From positions 2,646,001-2,710,000 of the forward strand of contig NZ_CP042593.1 of NCBI RefSeq assembly GCF_007995155.1: 64,000 bases of DNA, given 5' to 3'. The stretch comes from Cytobacillus dafuensis (lineage in GTDB: Bacteria; Bacillota; Bacilli; Bacillales; Cytobacillaceae). Position 1 is the first letter of the stretch. Each line of letters begins with the position of its first letter. The notes under the pieces were generated by a model. It had not been told where the DNA came from. It worked only from the letters and a program-made list of their open reading frames with translations, and searched no databases. The translations under genes and the position numbers were made by a program. Below, in pieces: positions 17,501 to 26,419 of the stretch.

Positions 17501-18077
17501 CTTCCCATACTTTTTTCGCTTGAACGAGGGATTGGCTAGAGCTCATCGTTTGTTGATAAGTTTGTGCAATATGAACACGAGCCACTCCATCTAATTTTTC
17601 GATATCTTTGATATTTTCGAACTGTGTATCCATACTGAAGCCATTTATACCTGTCACAAAGTGATGTCGCTCTTTCACATTCAACTTTTTCGTTTTTTTC
17701 ATTTCTCGAATCAAGGACTGTTGAGCATGTTTTAATTTTTTCTTTTCAGCTTCATTTCCTTTGCCACTGTGTACAGGTTCTCCTGTCATTTCCACAATCA
17801 CTCGTACAGTATCGGTTGGAGCATATTGATCATATGGCTTGTGGGCTTGGTCTTCTGCCACTTTCTCTTGATCAATCTGTTGGTTCTCTAACAAAGATTG
17901 CAATGGTGCTTCATCTTTAGTTTCATCTGTCAAACTAGTCGCAAATTCTATGGGTACCCATTGTGACTCGGTTGAACTGTTATTAGTTTCCGCAAAAACT
18001 GTGAATGATGAAAGAAGTAATGATGTTACTGCTGCAGTAGTCATCACTTTAAATGCCTTGATTTTACTCTTGTTCAT
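14532..18077 (-). CDS. Large secreted subtilisin-family serine protease
   Basis: 1181 aa, exported. Signal peptide about 1-29. An I9-type propeptide spans about 90-172 (VRVIVEMTGEP to LDGVARVHI). The S8 domain has catalytic D207 (VVDTGVDYRHQDL), H272 (SHGMHVAG), oxyanion N370 (SAGN) and S602 (NGTSMASPHVAG). A PA domain is inserted at about 425-545 between the last two. An Fn3-like segment (about 665-800) and further Ig-like C-terminal modules follow, as in the Vpr/C5a-peptidase-like group. No LPXTG or S-layer anchor is visible, so it is probably released. GGAGAG precedes the ATG. Nothing nearby shows its substrate. Confidence 0.88.
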   Translation of the reverse strand: MNKSKIKAFKVMTTAAVTSLLLSSFTVFAETNNSSTESQWVPIEFATSLTDETKDEAPLQSLLENQQIDQEKVAEDQAHKPYDQYAPTDTVRVIVEMTGEPVHSGKGNEAEKKKLKHAQQSLIREMKKTKKLNVKERHHFVTGINGFSMDTQFENIKDIEKLDGVARVHIAQTYQQTMSSSQSLVQAKKVWEELGYHGEGMVVAVVDTGVDYRHQDLNLSDKGKEKAKWTSATINEKLAETAVDERWYTDKVPTGYDWADQDQDVLPHATSHGMHVAGTIGANGNNEIDGVKGIAPDVQILAEKVFSDNWTGAYADDIIAGINHAVEMDADVINLSLGADANFVTEEDPIQKAVRTATEQGVLVVASAGNAFYSTKSGSVSYNHPAYAQNPDIGVVGTPGASPFALQVASYENDQVHMDTLTLSDGKPLIYQRHPGFVQLANVFAENQEIELVYVGYGRTQDYEGKDVTGKIVVVEQQWEGSEQSVQSPALQRGAKGVIMVPLATRGDYARLLFSPYGSVPGVSTGITEGNALIQRLKDGEQITARVGQGTYIDNKTKGTMSGFSSYGAPHTLDFKPEITAPGGKIYSTVIDNKYDVYNGTSMASPHVAGAGALVLQSLYEKGVNKDSNTVYQVKTALMNTAQIILDPATDKIPYSPRKQGAGMMQIANALKTPVLVKDKFAKPENAAAVELKEIKKNKVKFMLELEALAGKSSPDEITYDVYLDLLTDDTEQKELDIDKDGKNERTMEVLKLNSKRIEGAAAKINGKDFSDSTPATFTVKKGHLQDLVVDIKLPDGLKKNIFVEGFVRFVPKNGDQTSVPSLTIPYMGFYGDWDQPQNLDAPMWEQNAFLHETALFPYYGQKNWLGKPAIPLGYDKVTKTFSEERMANSPHAANQGVYSVFTTLRNVKQVHMYIEDASGNRVRDLGDFSEITGKPWKFRKNVMDRSEFFNGGYGWDLKSEDGKYVPDGKYQYIIESTLDYEGARPQTIKFPINIDSVAPKVENIQVNKTPENKYMISWDMMDNAGGSGLTKSMVYIDGIYKPISATQSSLLVNAEPKSVIVVPFDWAGNVTYEIYGDRSYVKQDLFLSAWDVWQRPITQQEPGHILGIGLKKLNWTITIQDPEGNVVHTYNEANTETAYIKWTPSADLPSGKYKVVAEMEDNETGLKITTTPRYMTVVKP

Positions 18078-18164
18078 TAACGTCTCTCCTTTTTTATTTG
18101 TTTTAAGTTTTATATTTATTTCACTACTTTTATGAGATTAGAAATTTAATAAAATGACAATTTA

Positions 18165-18540
18165 CTAACTATTCTTAGTAAAAAAATCGGGATCCACTGT
18201 GAAGTTCTTCTCTTCTTTGATAGCTGCTTGATAATCAGAATGATTGGGGTCGATCCCAGTGTCCAAGACAGCAAATTTCACGCCTTTGCCATCAAACCCG
18301 GCATCCCATAGTGCATGCTCCCCAATCTGCGGAACACTCTTGTCCAGCGTCACACTCTTGTCCAGCGTCACACCCTTGTCCGTGACGAGGGTGACCGTGT
18401 GCGTAGCGACGACCGGGCCGTTTTGCTGTGGCTGGGACGCCTAGGTGGCCGGCGTTTCGACGGTGATGTCATCATAAGCAAATGAATTACCAGTACTTGT
18501 TGAGTAAAGTACTGCAGTAGCCAAGCATGCGGTTATACAT
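18165..18540 (-). pseudogene. Degraded secreted subtilase fragment
   Basis: The minus strand reads a leftover hydrophobic signal segment (LATAVLYSTST), a TAG at 18441-18443, a GC-rich stretch, then QIGEHALWDAGFDGKGVKFA and VLDTGIDPNHSDYQ, the Asp-box of an S8 protease, and stops at 18165. The propeptide is almost entirely missing and nothing after the Asp region remains. An 18-bp unit (TTGTCCAGCGTCACACTC, plus strand) is repeated at 18340-18377, giving TLDKSV twice. Base composition at 18340-18470 is far richer in G and C than the surroundings. Confidence 0.7.
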
Positions 18541-19927
18541 TAATAATTTTTTTCTCCACCTCTCCTCTTCCTAACTAAATAGTAGATTAATATATTTGTA
18601 AAAATGTGAAGGTTTCGTGCTGATGACTTAACTTCACTATTAATACGCTGATCTGTCTTTCAACATCAGGTTATTAAATTTTTTCAGCTAATCTAGTATC
18701 AACCAGTAATTTATTAAATATTCAGAAATATCACCCGGTTATCCCCTATCATCTCACATTTCTCCTTTTCTGAAAATTAAACATAGGATGTAACTCTAGC
18801 TGTTATTGGTTCTAAATCTGCATAAAACAAAAGTACTAAACCAAGAGTGATATAATATGACTCTATTAAAATCACGTATACATTACACCACTTTAAAGAT
18901 AGTATTGATTACTAGGATAATGATGAATTTTATTTAGTTAATAATTAAATTAAATCTTCCCAAAAGAATAAGTGTAAGTGTAAGTTTTATCCGATTTCTT
19001 ATTGTAGTGGCATATTCATTATTTCAAAGTAAAAAAATGTAACAAGTATTATCGAGAGTGGCAAATTTAAATATTGCTAGTCCTTAATTTTTCTTATAAT
19101 TCCTTATTCAACTATAGGGCGCCATTCATAAATAAGAAGGCGTCTTTTTGTGTTTAGCCAGATTATGAAAGAGGATATTGTAATCAAAATAGAGGATCAT
19201 TATGTGACGCAGTCACATAATGATCCTCTAAAGAAAGCGGTAATTGTGTATCTAATGTAAGCTGTTTTTTCGTTTTTTGAATTATCAATCAATAATAAAC
19301 CACAAAAAAACAGCTCCCGATTGGAAACTGTTTTATCACAATAATGGTACAGCCGCCTTTGCCGTACATGAATATAAGAAAGTTTTAAACCACCACTCCT
19401 CAAAGTGGGTGTTCGCAGAAACATTCTTGCATGTCCTCCTTGTCCTATAGACAGAGGCTTGTCATTCCTGTTTCTATATAAAACTCCCTATTACAGCTTA
19501 AAGGTTAAAACTTTATTATCAATACGTACAACGCAGCTTGTTTAATTATAATAATTGATTAGGATTTAAAAATCAATGGGTTTATTTTACTTAATGGTCA
19601 TCTTCTCATTGAATTGAAAGCTAAGTAATCTCATAAATTGTTAATACAAAGGTTTTGTTATTAAAAGTGGAATAGATTTACATGATAAATGTGCTCTTAA
19701 GCTTTTTGGGCAGGTTTAACAAGTGGGATGCAATCAGCTCTTTTTTATGTTTATTGGAAGGAAATCATACAAAAAAAGAAATGGAGTTTAAATGCAATAG
19801 TTGTATTTGTTTATCCGTACTTTATTGTCACTAATTAAATTCAAAATATCATTTTCCTAAGGAATTTATAATCAATGTAGTTCGTATAATCGATAAGTGA
19901 ATACATAAAAAAGGTGGGAACAATTCT
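18541..19927. other. Long gap without recognisable genes
   Basis: AT-rich. It holds the 41-bp perfect hairpin at 19190-19230, a smaller hairpin GGCGCC...GGCGTC near 19119-19151 followed by T residues, and a minus-strand frame at 19200-19424 with no family resemblance, no ribosome binding site and overlap with the hairpin. A stem ACCACCACTCC/GGGTGGT-like sequence at 19389-19412 resembles the end of a mobile element, but no transposase is present. Confidence 0.5.
19190..19230. repeat. Perfect 19-bp inverted repeat with 3-base loop
   Basis: TAGAGGATCATTATGTGAC (19190-19208), GCA, then its exact complement to 19230. No T run follows on either strand. Confidence 0.9.
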
Positions 19928-20554
19928 ATGTTTAAACCAAACCCAGCGAATACTGCAATTGTTATTACTGACCCTCAAAATGACTTTTTGTCTCCAGGCG
20001 GAAGAGGATATCATTTGACAAAGGCTAACATTAAACAGAATAATACTTTAGCCAACTTGGAACTACTATTAAGCACTGCCCGTAGTAAAGGTTATCAGCT
20101 CTTTGTTTCTCCGCACTTTTTATATCCACATGACTATGATTGGCAGTTTACAGGGAACGAACAAGAGATGTTGATTAGTTTGCGTGTTTATCAGAAATTA
20201 AATCAATATAGTCCTCCAACTCCGGAAGCCGATTATGTTCCAACTTTAGCTCCGTATATCTGGGACAAAACAACCGTCATTGCAACACCGCACAAGGTGG
20301 CCAGTCCTCAGACAAATGATCTGGTCTATCAACTAAGGCAACGCAGAAAAGAACAAGTAATTTTGGCTGGGGTATTATCTAACGTATGTGTCGAATCCCA
20401 TATGAGAGATTTAATCGAAAATGGCTTCAAGACAGCTGTTGTTTACGATGCAACTGCCACAATTAGTGAAAACGATTTTCATGCTGCTGTTACGAACTAC
20501 CGAGCTTTCAGTAGTGCTACATGGACAACACATGAAGCCATATCAAATATGTAA
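19928..20554 (+). CDS. Isochorismatase-family cysteine hydrolase
   Basis: 208 aa, cytosolic. The catalytic triad of the family is visible: D15 in ITDPQNDF, K123 in PHKVASP and C154 in LSNVCVESH. Family members hydrolyse amides or vinyl ethers (nicotinamidase, isochorismatase, N-carbamoylsarcosine amidase and others), so the substrate is open. The long histidine- and tyrosine-rich insert FLYPHDYDWQF near 64-74 is typical of the nicotinamidase-unlike branch. AAAGGTGGG precedes the ATG. It stands alone between gene-poor stretches. Confidence 0.85.
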   Translation: MFKPNPANTAIVITDPQNDFLSPGGRGYHLTKANIKQNNTLANLELLLSTARSKGYQLFVSPHFLYPHDYDWQFTGNEQEMLISLRVYQKLNQYSPPTPEADYVPTLAPYIWDKTTVIATPHKVASPQTNDLVYQLRQRRKEQVILAGVLSNVCVESHMRDLIENGFKTAVVYDATATISENDFHAAVTNYRAFSSATWTTHEAISNM

Positions 20555-20976
20555 TGATACTCATAAATAGGCTACTAAAGAAGAGATTATTCTTTGATTA
20601 ATTGTAATGTTACAGCCGTTAGGTGCTTTCATTAACGATATCCAATAAGTCCATTCTTATTAAATTAAGATTCAATTACAGTGTGTTTCATTAGATAGAT
20701 TTCCACCATATCCATTGCTAGTTCCTGAAACTTTCCCATCGTCTTGTAGCACTTTTTCAAATATCTAACCAATCTTGATATAGACTATATCTTGGAAATC
20801 TTCTTATCGTAAACGCTCTTAATCTCTTGTTTCTAGGGATAATTTCTTTATAAAATTTGCCTTCCTCACGCGTTTTATTGATCGAAAATATGCTTGCTTG
20901 TATGGTATATTTGATCAAACTTTATTTTCCAATTATTGTCTTAGCGTGGGTTTTATGCAATATGTTGGTGGCACCC
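20555..20976. other. Gap with a possible coding relic
   Basis: No complete gene. On the minus strand about 20880-20770 a frame reads EEGKFYKEIIPRNKRLRAF and RRFPRYSLYQDW before a stop, which looks coding but lacks a start and a recognisable family. Confidence 0.3.
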
Positions 20977-21103
20977 CATCGCCATCAACCTAACGAAATT
21001 AAAGACCCCAAAACGAAAAAAATGAGCTGAATTCTCATGGACAGTAGTGGAAAGATAAAATTATCGTTTTAGGGTACTTCAAAATATTAGCTTGATGGGC
21101 ATG
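20977..21103. mobile_element. 127-bp miniature element related to the IS231-like ends
   Basis: Left end CATCGCCATCAACCTAACG. The right end, read inward, is CATGCCCATCAAGCTAATA. The match continues outward as GGCACCC versus GGTACCC and inward to AAAACGA, giving imperfect terminal repeats of about 50 bases around a short centre. No coding capacity. The ends resemble those of the IS at 24756-26391, which carries CATACCCATCAA. Confidence 0.65.
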
Positions 21104-21155
21104 GGGTACCGTCAGGAAAACCGCATATTTACAACGTTAAGGAAATTCCAAATTA

Positions 21156-21200
21156 AAAAGCCCAACTTCTCTGCAAATTAAAATAGAAAAATGGGCTTTT
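21156..21200. terminator. Hairpin, likely terminator
   Basis: AAAAGCCCA and TGGGCTTTT arms around about 27 bases, with flanking A and T residues on both strands. Confidence 0.45.
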
Positions 21201-21259
21201 CCGTTACTTCATTAAAGCGCCCTTTTCTTGAATAATCCTGTTAAGAAAAAATAAAAGCG

Positions 21260-21307
21260 AAAAACCCCTAATATCTGTGCGTTAAGCCGAAGATATCGGG
21301 GGTTTTT
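21260..21307 (-). terminator. Terminator downstream of the LysR gene
   Basis: AAAACCCC-TAATATCT and AGATATC-GGGGGTTTTT arms around 14 bases; T-rich exit in both directions. Confidence 0.7.
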
Positions 21308-21401
21308 GTATTATCTAAATCCATGCGAAATAATGCAATCATATAGACAGGAGTAATGGCTTTTAAAGAAGTTTTTATTGAATTCCTATTGGAGACGGTA
21401 G

Positions 21402-22304
21402 TTAAGAAGTCCGTGCATTCTTTTTGGCGGTTTGAATGTAATCCTCTACTGCTTGTATAAACGCCCGTGCAGCAAATCCTAAGTATTTATCAGTCCGATA
21501 GATAAGACAAATATCCTGACCTGGTGTGGGTTTCGTTATTTTGATCGCTTGAATGTTTTTATCATGAAGATTTTCAAGTAACAGTCTAGGCAGAACAGTT
21601 ACTCCAATTCCCTTTTCAACCATGGTAATCAATGATGATAAGGTCGTTGTTTCAATTTTGGGTTTAATTCGGAATCCTAATTGTTGACAATGATTATCAA
21701 TTAATTTGCGGCACTGATGATCAGGAGGAAACATCACTATCTTCATCTCTTGCAAATCGTTAAATTGTATGAACCTTTTCTTTGCAAGTGACGTTTCTTT
21801 GGCAACCGCTAAAGAAAATTCTTCATAAAAAAGCGGTATTTGTACAATCCTTTCATCTGGGTTAGGGGATGTTGTCACACCAATATCAATCATTCCTTCA
21901 ATGACTTGTTCGGAGACTTTAACGGTTTCGACTAATGATAAGGAAACATTCGGATAGGTACTGTGAAAATCTAGAAGCAATGAATTGAACATCAAGTCAG
22001 CGTCTCCGGGTAAGACCCCTATGGTGAGAGAACCGCCTTTTATTTGTTTCAGTTCCGAGATGCTTTCCTGAGCTTGTTTTAAATGTGAAAAAATATGCTT
22101 ACTCTGTTCATATAGCAGTTTACCAGCTTCTGTTATTGTAATCCGTTTACCAATGCGATTAAAGAGAGGGACACCCAATTCACTTTCTAGTAACTTGATT
22201 TGCTGGCTCAGGTTAGGTTGAGAAACCATAATTTTCTCTGCTGCTCTTGAAAAATGAAGTTCCTCGCAGATAACCATGAAGTATTCCAACTGCCGCAATT
22301 CCAT
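21402..22304 (-). CDS. LysR-family transcriptional regulator
   Basis: 300 aa. The N-terminal helix-turn-helix (residues 1-60) has the typical MELRQLEYF start and FSRAAEKIMVSQPNLSQQIK recognition part. The effector domain spans about 88-295. The frame is open nine codons further, but GGAAGGGGAG lies five bases before the ATG at 22304, which sets the start. It faces a DinB-type gene across a 145-base gap, the usual LysR arrangement, so DinB or the gap promoter may be its target (inference). Confidence 0.85.
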   Translation of the reverse strand: MELRQLEYFMVICEELHFSRAAEKIMVSQPNLSQQIKLLESELGVPLFNRIGKRITITEAGKLLYEQSKHIFSHLKQAQESISELKQIKGGSLTIGVLPGDADLMFNSLLLDFHSTYPNVSLSLVETVKVSEQVIEGMIDIGVTTSPNPDERIVQIPLFYEEFSLAVAKETSLAKKRFIQFNDLQEMKIVMFPPDHQCRKLIDNHCQQLGFRIKPKIETTTLSSLITMVEKGIGVTVLPRLLLENLHDKNIQAIKITKPTPGQDICLIYRTDKYLGFAARAFIQAVEDYIQTAKKNARTS

Positions 22305-22449
22305 GTTTACTCCCCTTCCAAACATTTTCATAATTATAACTTATCATAATAATAGGAAACACTGCATTGATAAACTATTGGGGGCTAGATATACTTGCAT
22401 TGTAATTAGTTGTTTGAATTTTTTTAAAATTCGAATGGAGGAATTTGTT

Positions 22450-22926
22450 ATGTCAAATGCATTGTTAAGTACGGCTAAATCTGTTCGCCAAATGGTTATC
22501 CAACAGATTCAATCGATTTCAGAGGAGTTATTTGACGTTCAACCCGATCAATTCAACAATACGATTAGATGGAATGTCGGACATATTGCCTTTATTAATG
22601 AGTATTTTCTTTCATTAGCTTTACCGATTGAATTCAACCTTCCAGATAACTACGCACAATTGTTTAATACAGGAACCAAGCCATCTGATTGGAATGACAT
22701 ACCGCCGACTAAGGAACAACTTATTCAGAACTTATCAAGCCAGCTAGCTAGCTTTTCCGATATACCTTCGAGCGTATTCGATCAACAAATGCATCCGCCT
22801 ATTGAACTAGGACCGCTGAAATTCGAAACGTTTGAAGAGGTATTCAACTTTGCGACCGTCCATGAAACGATGCACTTCGCAACCATTTCATGCCTTTTAA
22901 AAGTACTACAATACCAAAAAGTATAG
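22450..22926 (+). CDS. DinB-family (YfiT/DinB four-helix) protein
   Basis: 158 aa. Four-helix bundle with the metal-site histidines in the expected places: NVGHIAFINEYF near residue 40 and the C-terminal HETMHFATISCLLK near 140. Many DinB proteins are metal-dependent transferases that use bacillithiol or similar thiols; the substrate is unknown here. GGAGG lies eight bases before the ATG. The frame is open upstream to 22276 but without a ribosome binding site. Divergent from the LysR gene. Confidence 0.8.
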   Translation: MSNALLSTAKSVRQMVIQQIQSISEELFDVQPDQFNNTIRWNVGHIAFINEYFLSLALPIEFNLPDNYAQLFNTGTKPSDWNDIPPTKEQLIQNLSSQLASFSDIPSSVFDQQMHPPIELGPLKFETFEEVFNFATVHETMHFATISCLLKVLQYQKV

Positions 22927-22977
22927 GGAGGTATTCAATAAGCCATACTTTGAAACCCATGATAATACGTGCTTCTT

Positions 22978-23751
22978 CTTTAAAAATTAGGGCAACGGTA
23001 AACCGATCGTTTTCATTTCCAGCTGAGCGATGAGCTCCCGGATGTGGGATTATCAAATGTTCCATTTAACTAACGAAGGGCTGCGTTGCATCTCGTATGA
23101 TCGACGTGGGCATGGCCGCTCGGATGATCCTGGACGAGGGTGCGACTATGACACCTTTGCCGATGATCTTAGTGCATTAATCGACACCTTGACCTTCGTG
23201 AAATTACGCTTGTGGGTCACTCGATGGGCTGTGGCGGGATTGTCCGATATCTAACACGCCACGGCAGTGATCTTATCAACCGGATCGTGTTTCTTGCCGG
23301 GAGCCTTCCCTTCCCGTTAAAGATGGAAGATAATCCGGGCTGAATAGACAGGAGCTTCATTGAATCGACCCGTGGGGCATTGAAAAAGGATTTTCCACAA
23401 TGGTTGGCCGACAATGAACCCCCGTAATTCGGTGCTACATTGCCAAATTGCGGCGTTTCATCCAAGATTGGGGAATGGACGAGATGGGATATGCTTCACA
23501 CTTCACTTATAGCCGTTCTCGATTGTTATAAAGCGGTCCTGGAGACCGATTTCCGAGATGAGATGCGCAAAATCGATGTTCCAACTCTGATCATTCACAG
23601 TGACAGCGACAAGTCTATGCCAATCGAAATATCAGGGGAAAAATCAGCACAGCTTGTACCGAATAATCAGTTTGTCGTGTATGAAAACGGTCCGCATAGG
23701 TTGTACATGACCCATGCGGACCGTCTCAAAAGGATCTGCTGGCATTCATAA
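22978..23751 (+). pseudogene. Alpha/beta hydrolase, degraded
   Basis: Pieces in different frames spell one alpha/beta-hydrolase: SSRMWDYQMFHLTNEGLRC, YDRRGHGRSDDP, VGHSMGCGGIVRYL-like nucleophile elbow (only after a frame change near 23200), then stops at 23341 and 23427, and a last part TLIIHSDSDKSMP with the acid and ENGPHRLYMTHAD with the histidine. It resembles the non-heme chloroperoxidase/esterase group. At least two frame changes and two stops make it non-functional. GC content is higher than in flanking genes, which suggests transfer. Confidence 0.8.
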
Positions 23752-23762
23752 AGGAGTAGCAT

Positions 23763-24134
23763 CACATTGCCCAGTGGCTTCTCGCTCTTGCCGTTCTCGC
23801 TATCGGTAAAGGTTTTATTGCCGCTCCTTTAACGAATACCGTACTCGCAAAAATACGAAAGATCGATATTGGTTCCGTGTCGGGTATATTGATGACAGGT
23901 TTCCAAATTGCTTATGCAACCGGAATTAGTTTGATCGGCATCGTATGGTTGAACGGACTCAGTTACCTCGCAAATATGATCGGTGTCCGGCAAGCAAACG
24001 TTCAAATCTATTCGGATACTTTCAGGCTCTGTCTTTACTTGCTTGCCGCGTATACCAAATTTCTTTTTCCTCTTGCGCTTATTCTAATCAAAAACACCAG
24101 ATCGAAAACGGCGCAATCGGTATCAGACAGTTAA
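23763..24134 (+). pseudogene. C-terminal remnant of an MFS transporter
   Basis: A single frame without a start encodes two or three membrane helices of major-facilitator type (WLLALAVLAIGKGFIAAPL, GSVSGILMTGFQIAYATG), then a divergent tail with PLALILIKNTRSK. GSVSGIL and the helix spacing fit the last third of DHA2-type drug exporters. About 300 N-terminal residues are missing. It shares the higher GC content of the broken hydrolase just before it, so both are probably parts of one decayed import. Confidence 0.65.
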
Positions 24135-24161
24135 TTCTTACGAAAATTGAGGTGTTTATCT

Positions 24162-24599
24162 ATGAATCAAAATCAACATGTGGAAAAAAGCATGAATGGT
24201 GACAAATTTATTCGATATGTTTTGTTAGCGAATGGCTTCTCTACAGGACTAGTTGGGTTAATTTTGATCTTTTTCTCACATTTTTTGGCAACCTTGACGG
24301 GTCTGGATCGTTCATCTATGCTAGTCGAAACGGGAATTTTCCTAGTAATTTTTGTAGCTTTTGTTTTTTGGACGGTAAGAATGCCGTTTATTCCTCCAAT
24401 GTATGTGCTTATCTTTTCTGTGGTAGACTTTCTCTGGGTTATTGGGAGCATTTTTCTGATTGCGAAGGATGGAATCTGGTTTAAGATGACGTATTTTGGA
24501 ATATGGGCTGTTGTTCTTATAGCACTCGTAGTTGGTGTGTTTGCCATATTTGAGTTTTATTATTGGTGGATAAACAAACCTCAGAAGAGATCTCACTAA
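24162..24599 (+). CDS. Four-helix membrane protein of unknown function
   Basis: 145 aa with four hydrophobic helices: about 20-43, 52-70, 78-98 and 105-130. There is a cytosolic-looking basic C terminus (INKPQKRSH). The first helix carries VLLANGFSTGLVGLILIFF, a pattern common in small uncharacterised Bacillus membrane proteins. GAGGTG is eight bases before the ATG at 24162; upstream starts lack this. It follows the decayed MFS fragment by 27 bases but looks intact. Confidence 0.6.
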   Translation: MNQNQHVEKSMNGDKFIRYVLLANGFSTGLVGLILIFFSHFLATLTGLDRSSMLVETGIFLVIFVAFVFWTVRMPFIPPMYVLIFSVVDFLWVIGSIFLIAKDGIWFKMTYFGIWAVVLIALVVGVFAIFEFYYWWINKPQKRSH

Positions 24600-24755
24600 T
24601 GCCGTTATGCCGATACAATGTGGTTTGAAATCCTACGAATAAGCAAGAGTTCGTGAGAATAACGTTTACACTGAGGGAGAAAAAAAAGCAAATAACCTAG
24701 GATTTTATTTGTTTATTTTCTTTAACGTTGTAATTCAGCATTTTCCTGACTCTAC

Positions 24756-26391
24756 CCCCATACCCATCAATCGAAGTAAAAATAATACCCTCAAAATGAA
24801 AAAACGCTATGCTTATCGTAAGAAGTTTACGAGAAAGGATGGCGTTTTTGATGAATCTTATCATTTCAAATGAACTGAATCTTTTCGTACAAGAGCTACA
24901 TTATTTTTTATCTCCAGTAGGCCTACAAGACATCGCTAAACAAGTTGGCTTTGTACAACGATCTAGTAAGTATCAAGCAAACGAACTCATCGCCCTTTGC
25001 GTATGGCTCAGTCAGGAAATCGCTAGCACATCACTTACACAATTGTGCAGTCGGTTAGAAGCTTCCACTGGGGTACTGATGAGCCCAGAAGGACTGAATC
25101 AACGCTTTAATCCAGCAGCCGTCACATTTCTTCGAGAAGTCTTTACTTCTCTTCTCACACAAAAACTCTGTTCAAATCAATCGCTTTCTGCACACATGAT
25201 TTCTACTTTCAATCGTATCCGTATTTTTGATGCAACAGTGTTTCAACTGCCTAATCATTTCTCCACTGACTATCAAGGTTCAGGTGGGAGTAGTAATACG
25301 GCAGGCGTGAAAATCCAACTGGAATATGATTTACTGAGTGGTCAATTTCTTAACGTGCAGCTTGGATCAGGAAAGAATAATGATAAAACATACGGTACCA
25401 ACTGCCTTGAAACCGTAGAGGCGGGCGATTTATGTTTGCGTGATCTTGGTTACTTCGATTTAGGAGACTTACAAGCCATTCATGATAAAGAGGCTTACTA
25501 TATCTCGCGGTTGAAGCTGAATACACGCATTTATATCAAGAACTCTGAGCCAGAATACTTCAAAAATGGCACGTTAATAAAACAAACAGAATACATCCAG
25601 CTTGATATGAAACAAATTATGTCTGGTCTAACCCCTGGTGAAACGATGGAAATCCCCGACGCATACATTGGCCAAAAACAGAAGCTTCCAGCACGTGTCA
25701 TTATCCATCGTTTAACCAACGATCAAACGCAAACACGCCTGAAAAACCAAACGATACGTGAAACGAAGAAAGGCATTATCATGAAGGATAAAAGTAAACG
25801 TTTAATGAACATGAATGTATATATCACGAACACGTCGCTAGAAGAAATACCGACGAACTACGTGCATTCATTGTATTCACTTCGTTGGCAGATTGAGATT
25901 TTGTTTAAAACGTGGAAGTCATTCTTTGAAATTGATGAATGTAAAAATATTAAAAGAGTACGCCTATATATGGACAACTCATTGGCATTCTCCACTGTTC
26001 TTCTACGATGTTTCAAATGCGACAGCTTCTGCTTGAAAAGAAAAAGCAGGAGTTGAGTGAATACAAAGCGATTTAAATGATTAAAGATTACTTTCCGTTA
26101 CTGTTTCAAGCGATAGCAGTTGGCACAGAAGAACTTTTGAAAATTCTTCATCGTCTTTATCAACTGCTCAAAAAGAACGGTCGTAAATGTCATCGGTATA
26201 AGAAGATGACCGTCTTTGATATTCTAGGGGTTGTGTATGAAACGACGGTGAAGTATAGACAAGCTGCCTAGCGAAAAAATCGCGTTTTAATTGGTATCTT
26301 TGGCATGCCTATTTTTCCATCACTCGCTAGTTTTGAAACAAAGATCATTTCGTATCTAGTAATTTACGTTGTTAGCTTGATGGGTATGTGG
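24756..26391 (+). mobile_element. IS231-like insertion sequence (IS4 family), inactive
   Basis: Ends are CATACCCATCAA at 24759-24770 and TTGATGGGTATG at 26377-26388, a perfect 12-bp inverted repeat close to the CATGCCCATCAA end of IS231 elements. Total length about 1.6 kb with one transposase frame, now broken. No clear target duplication was found beside the ends. Exact borders are uncertain by a few bases. Confidence 0.8.
24851..26271 (+). pseudogene. IS4-family transposase, frameshifted
   Basis: The start MNLIISNELNLFVQELHYFL follows AAAGGATGG. DDE-domain parts are visible: FDATVFQLP with the first Asp near residue 130, LCLRDLGYFDLGDL with the second, and the YREK-like region YSLRWQIEILFKTWK with the catalytic Glu. 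The frame is lost near 26005: the next frame continues [21 protein letters not shown], then meets TAA at 26074-26076 before [15 protein letters not shown] and the C terminus. Two lesions mean the element cannot move by itself. Confidence 0.82.
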
Positions 26392-26419
26392 TGGCACCCC
26401 TAGTTCAACTACGAACTCT

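Noticed and set aside
19200..19424. 74-residue minus-strand gene
   Set aside because: Overlaps the perfect hairpin, lacks a ribosome binding site and has no protein-like pattern.
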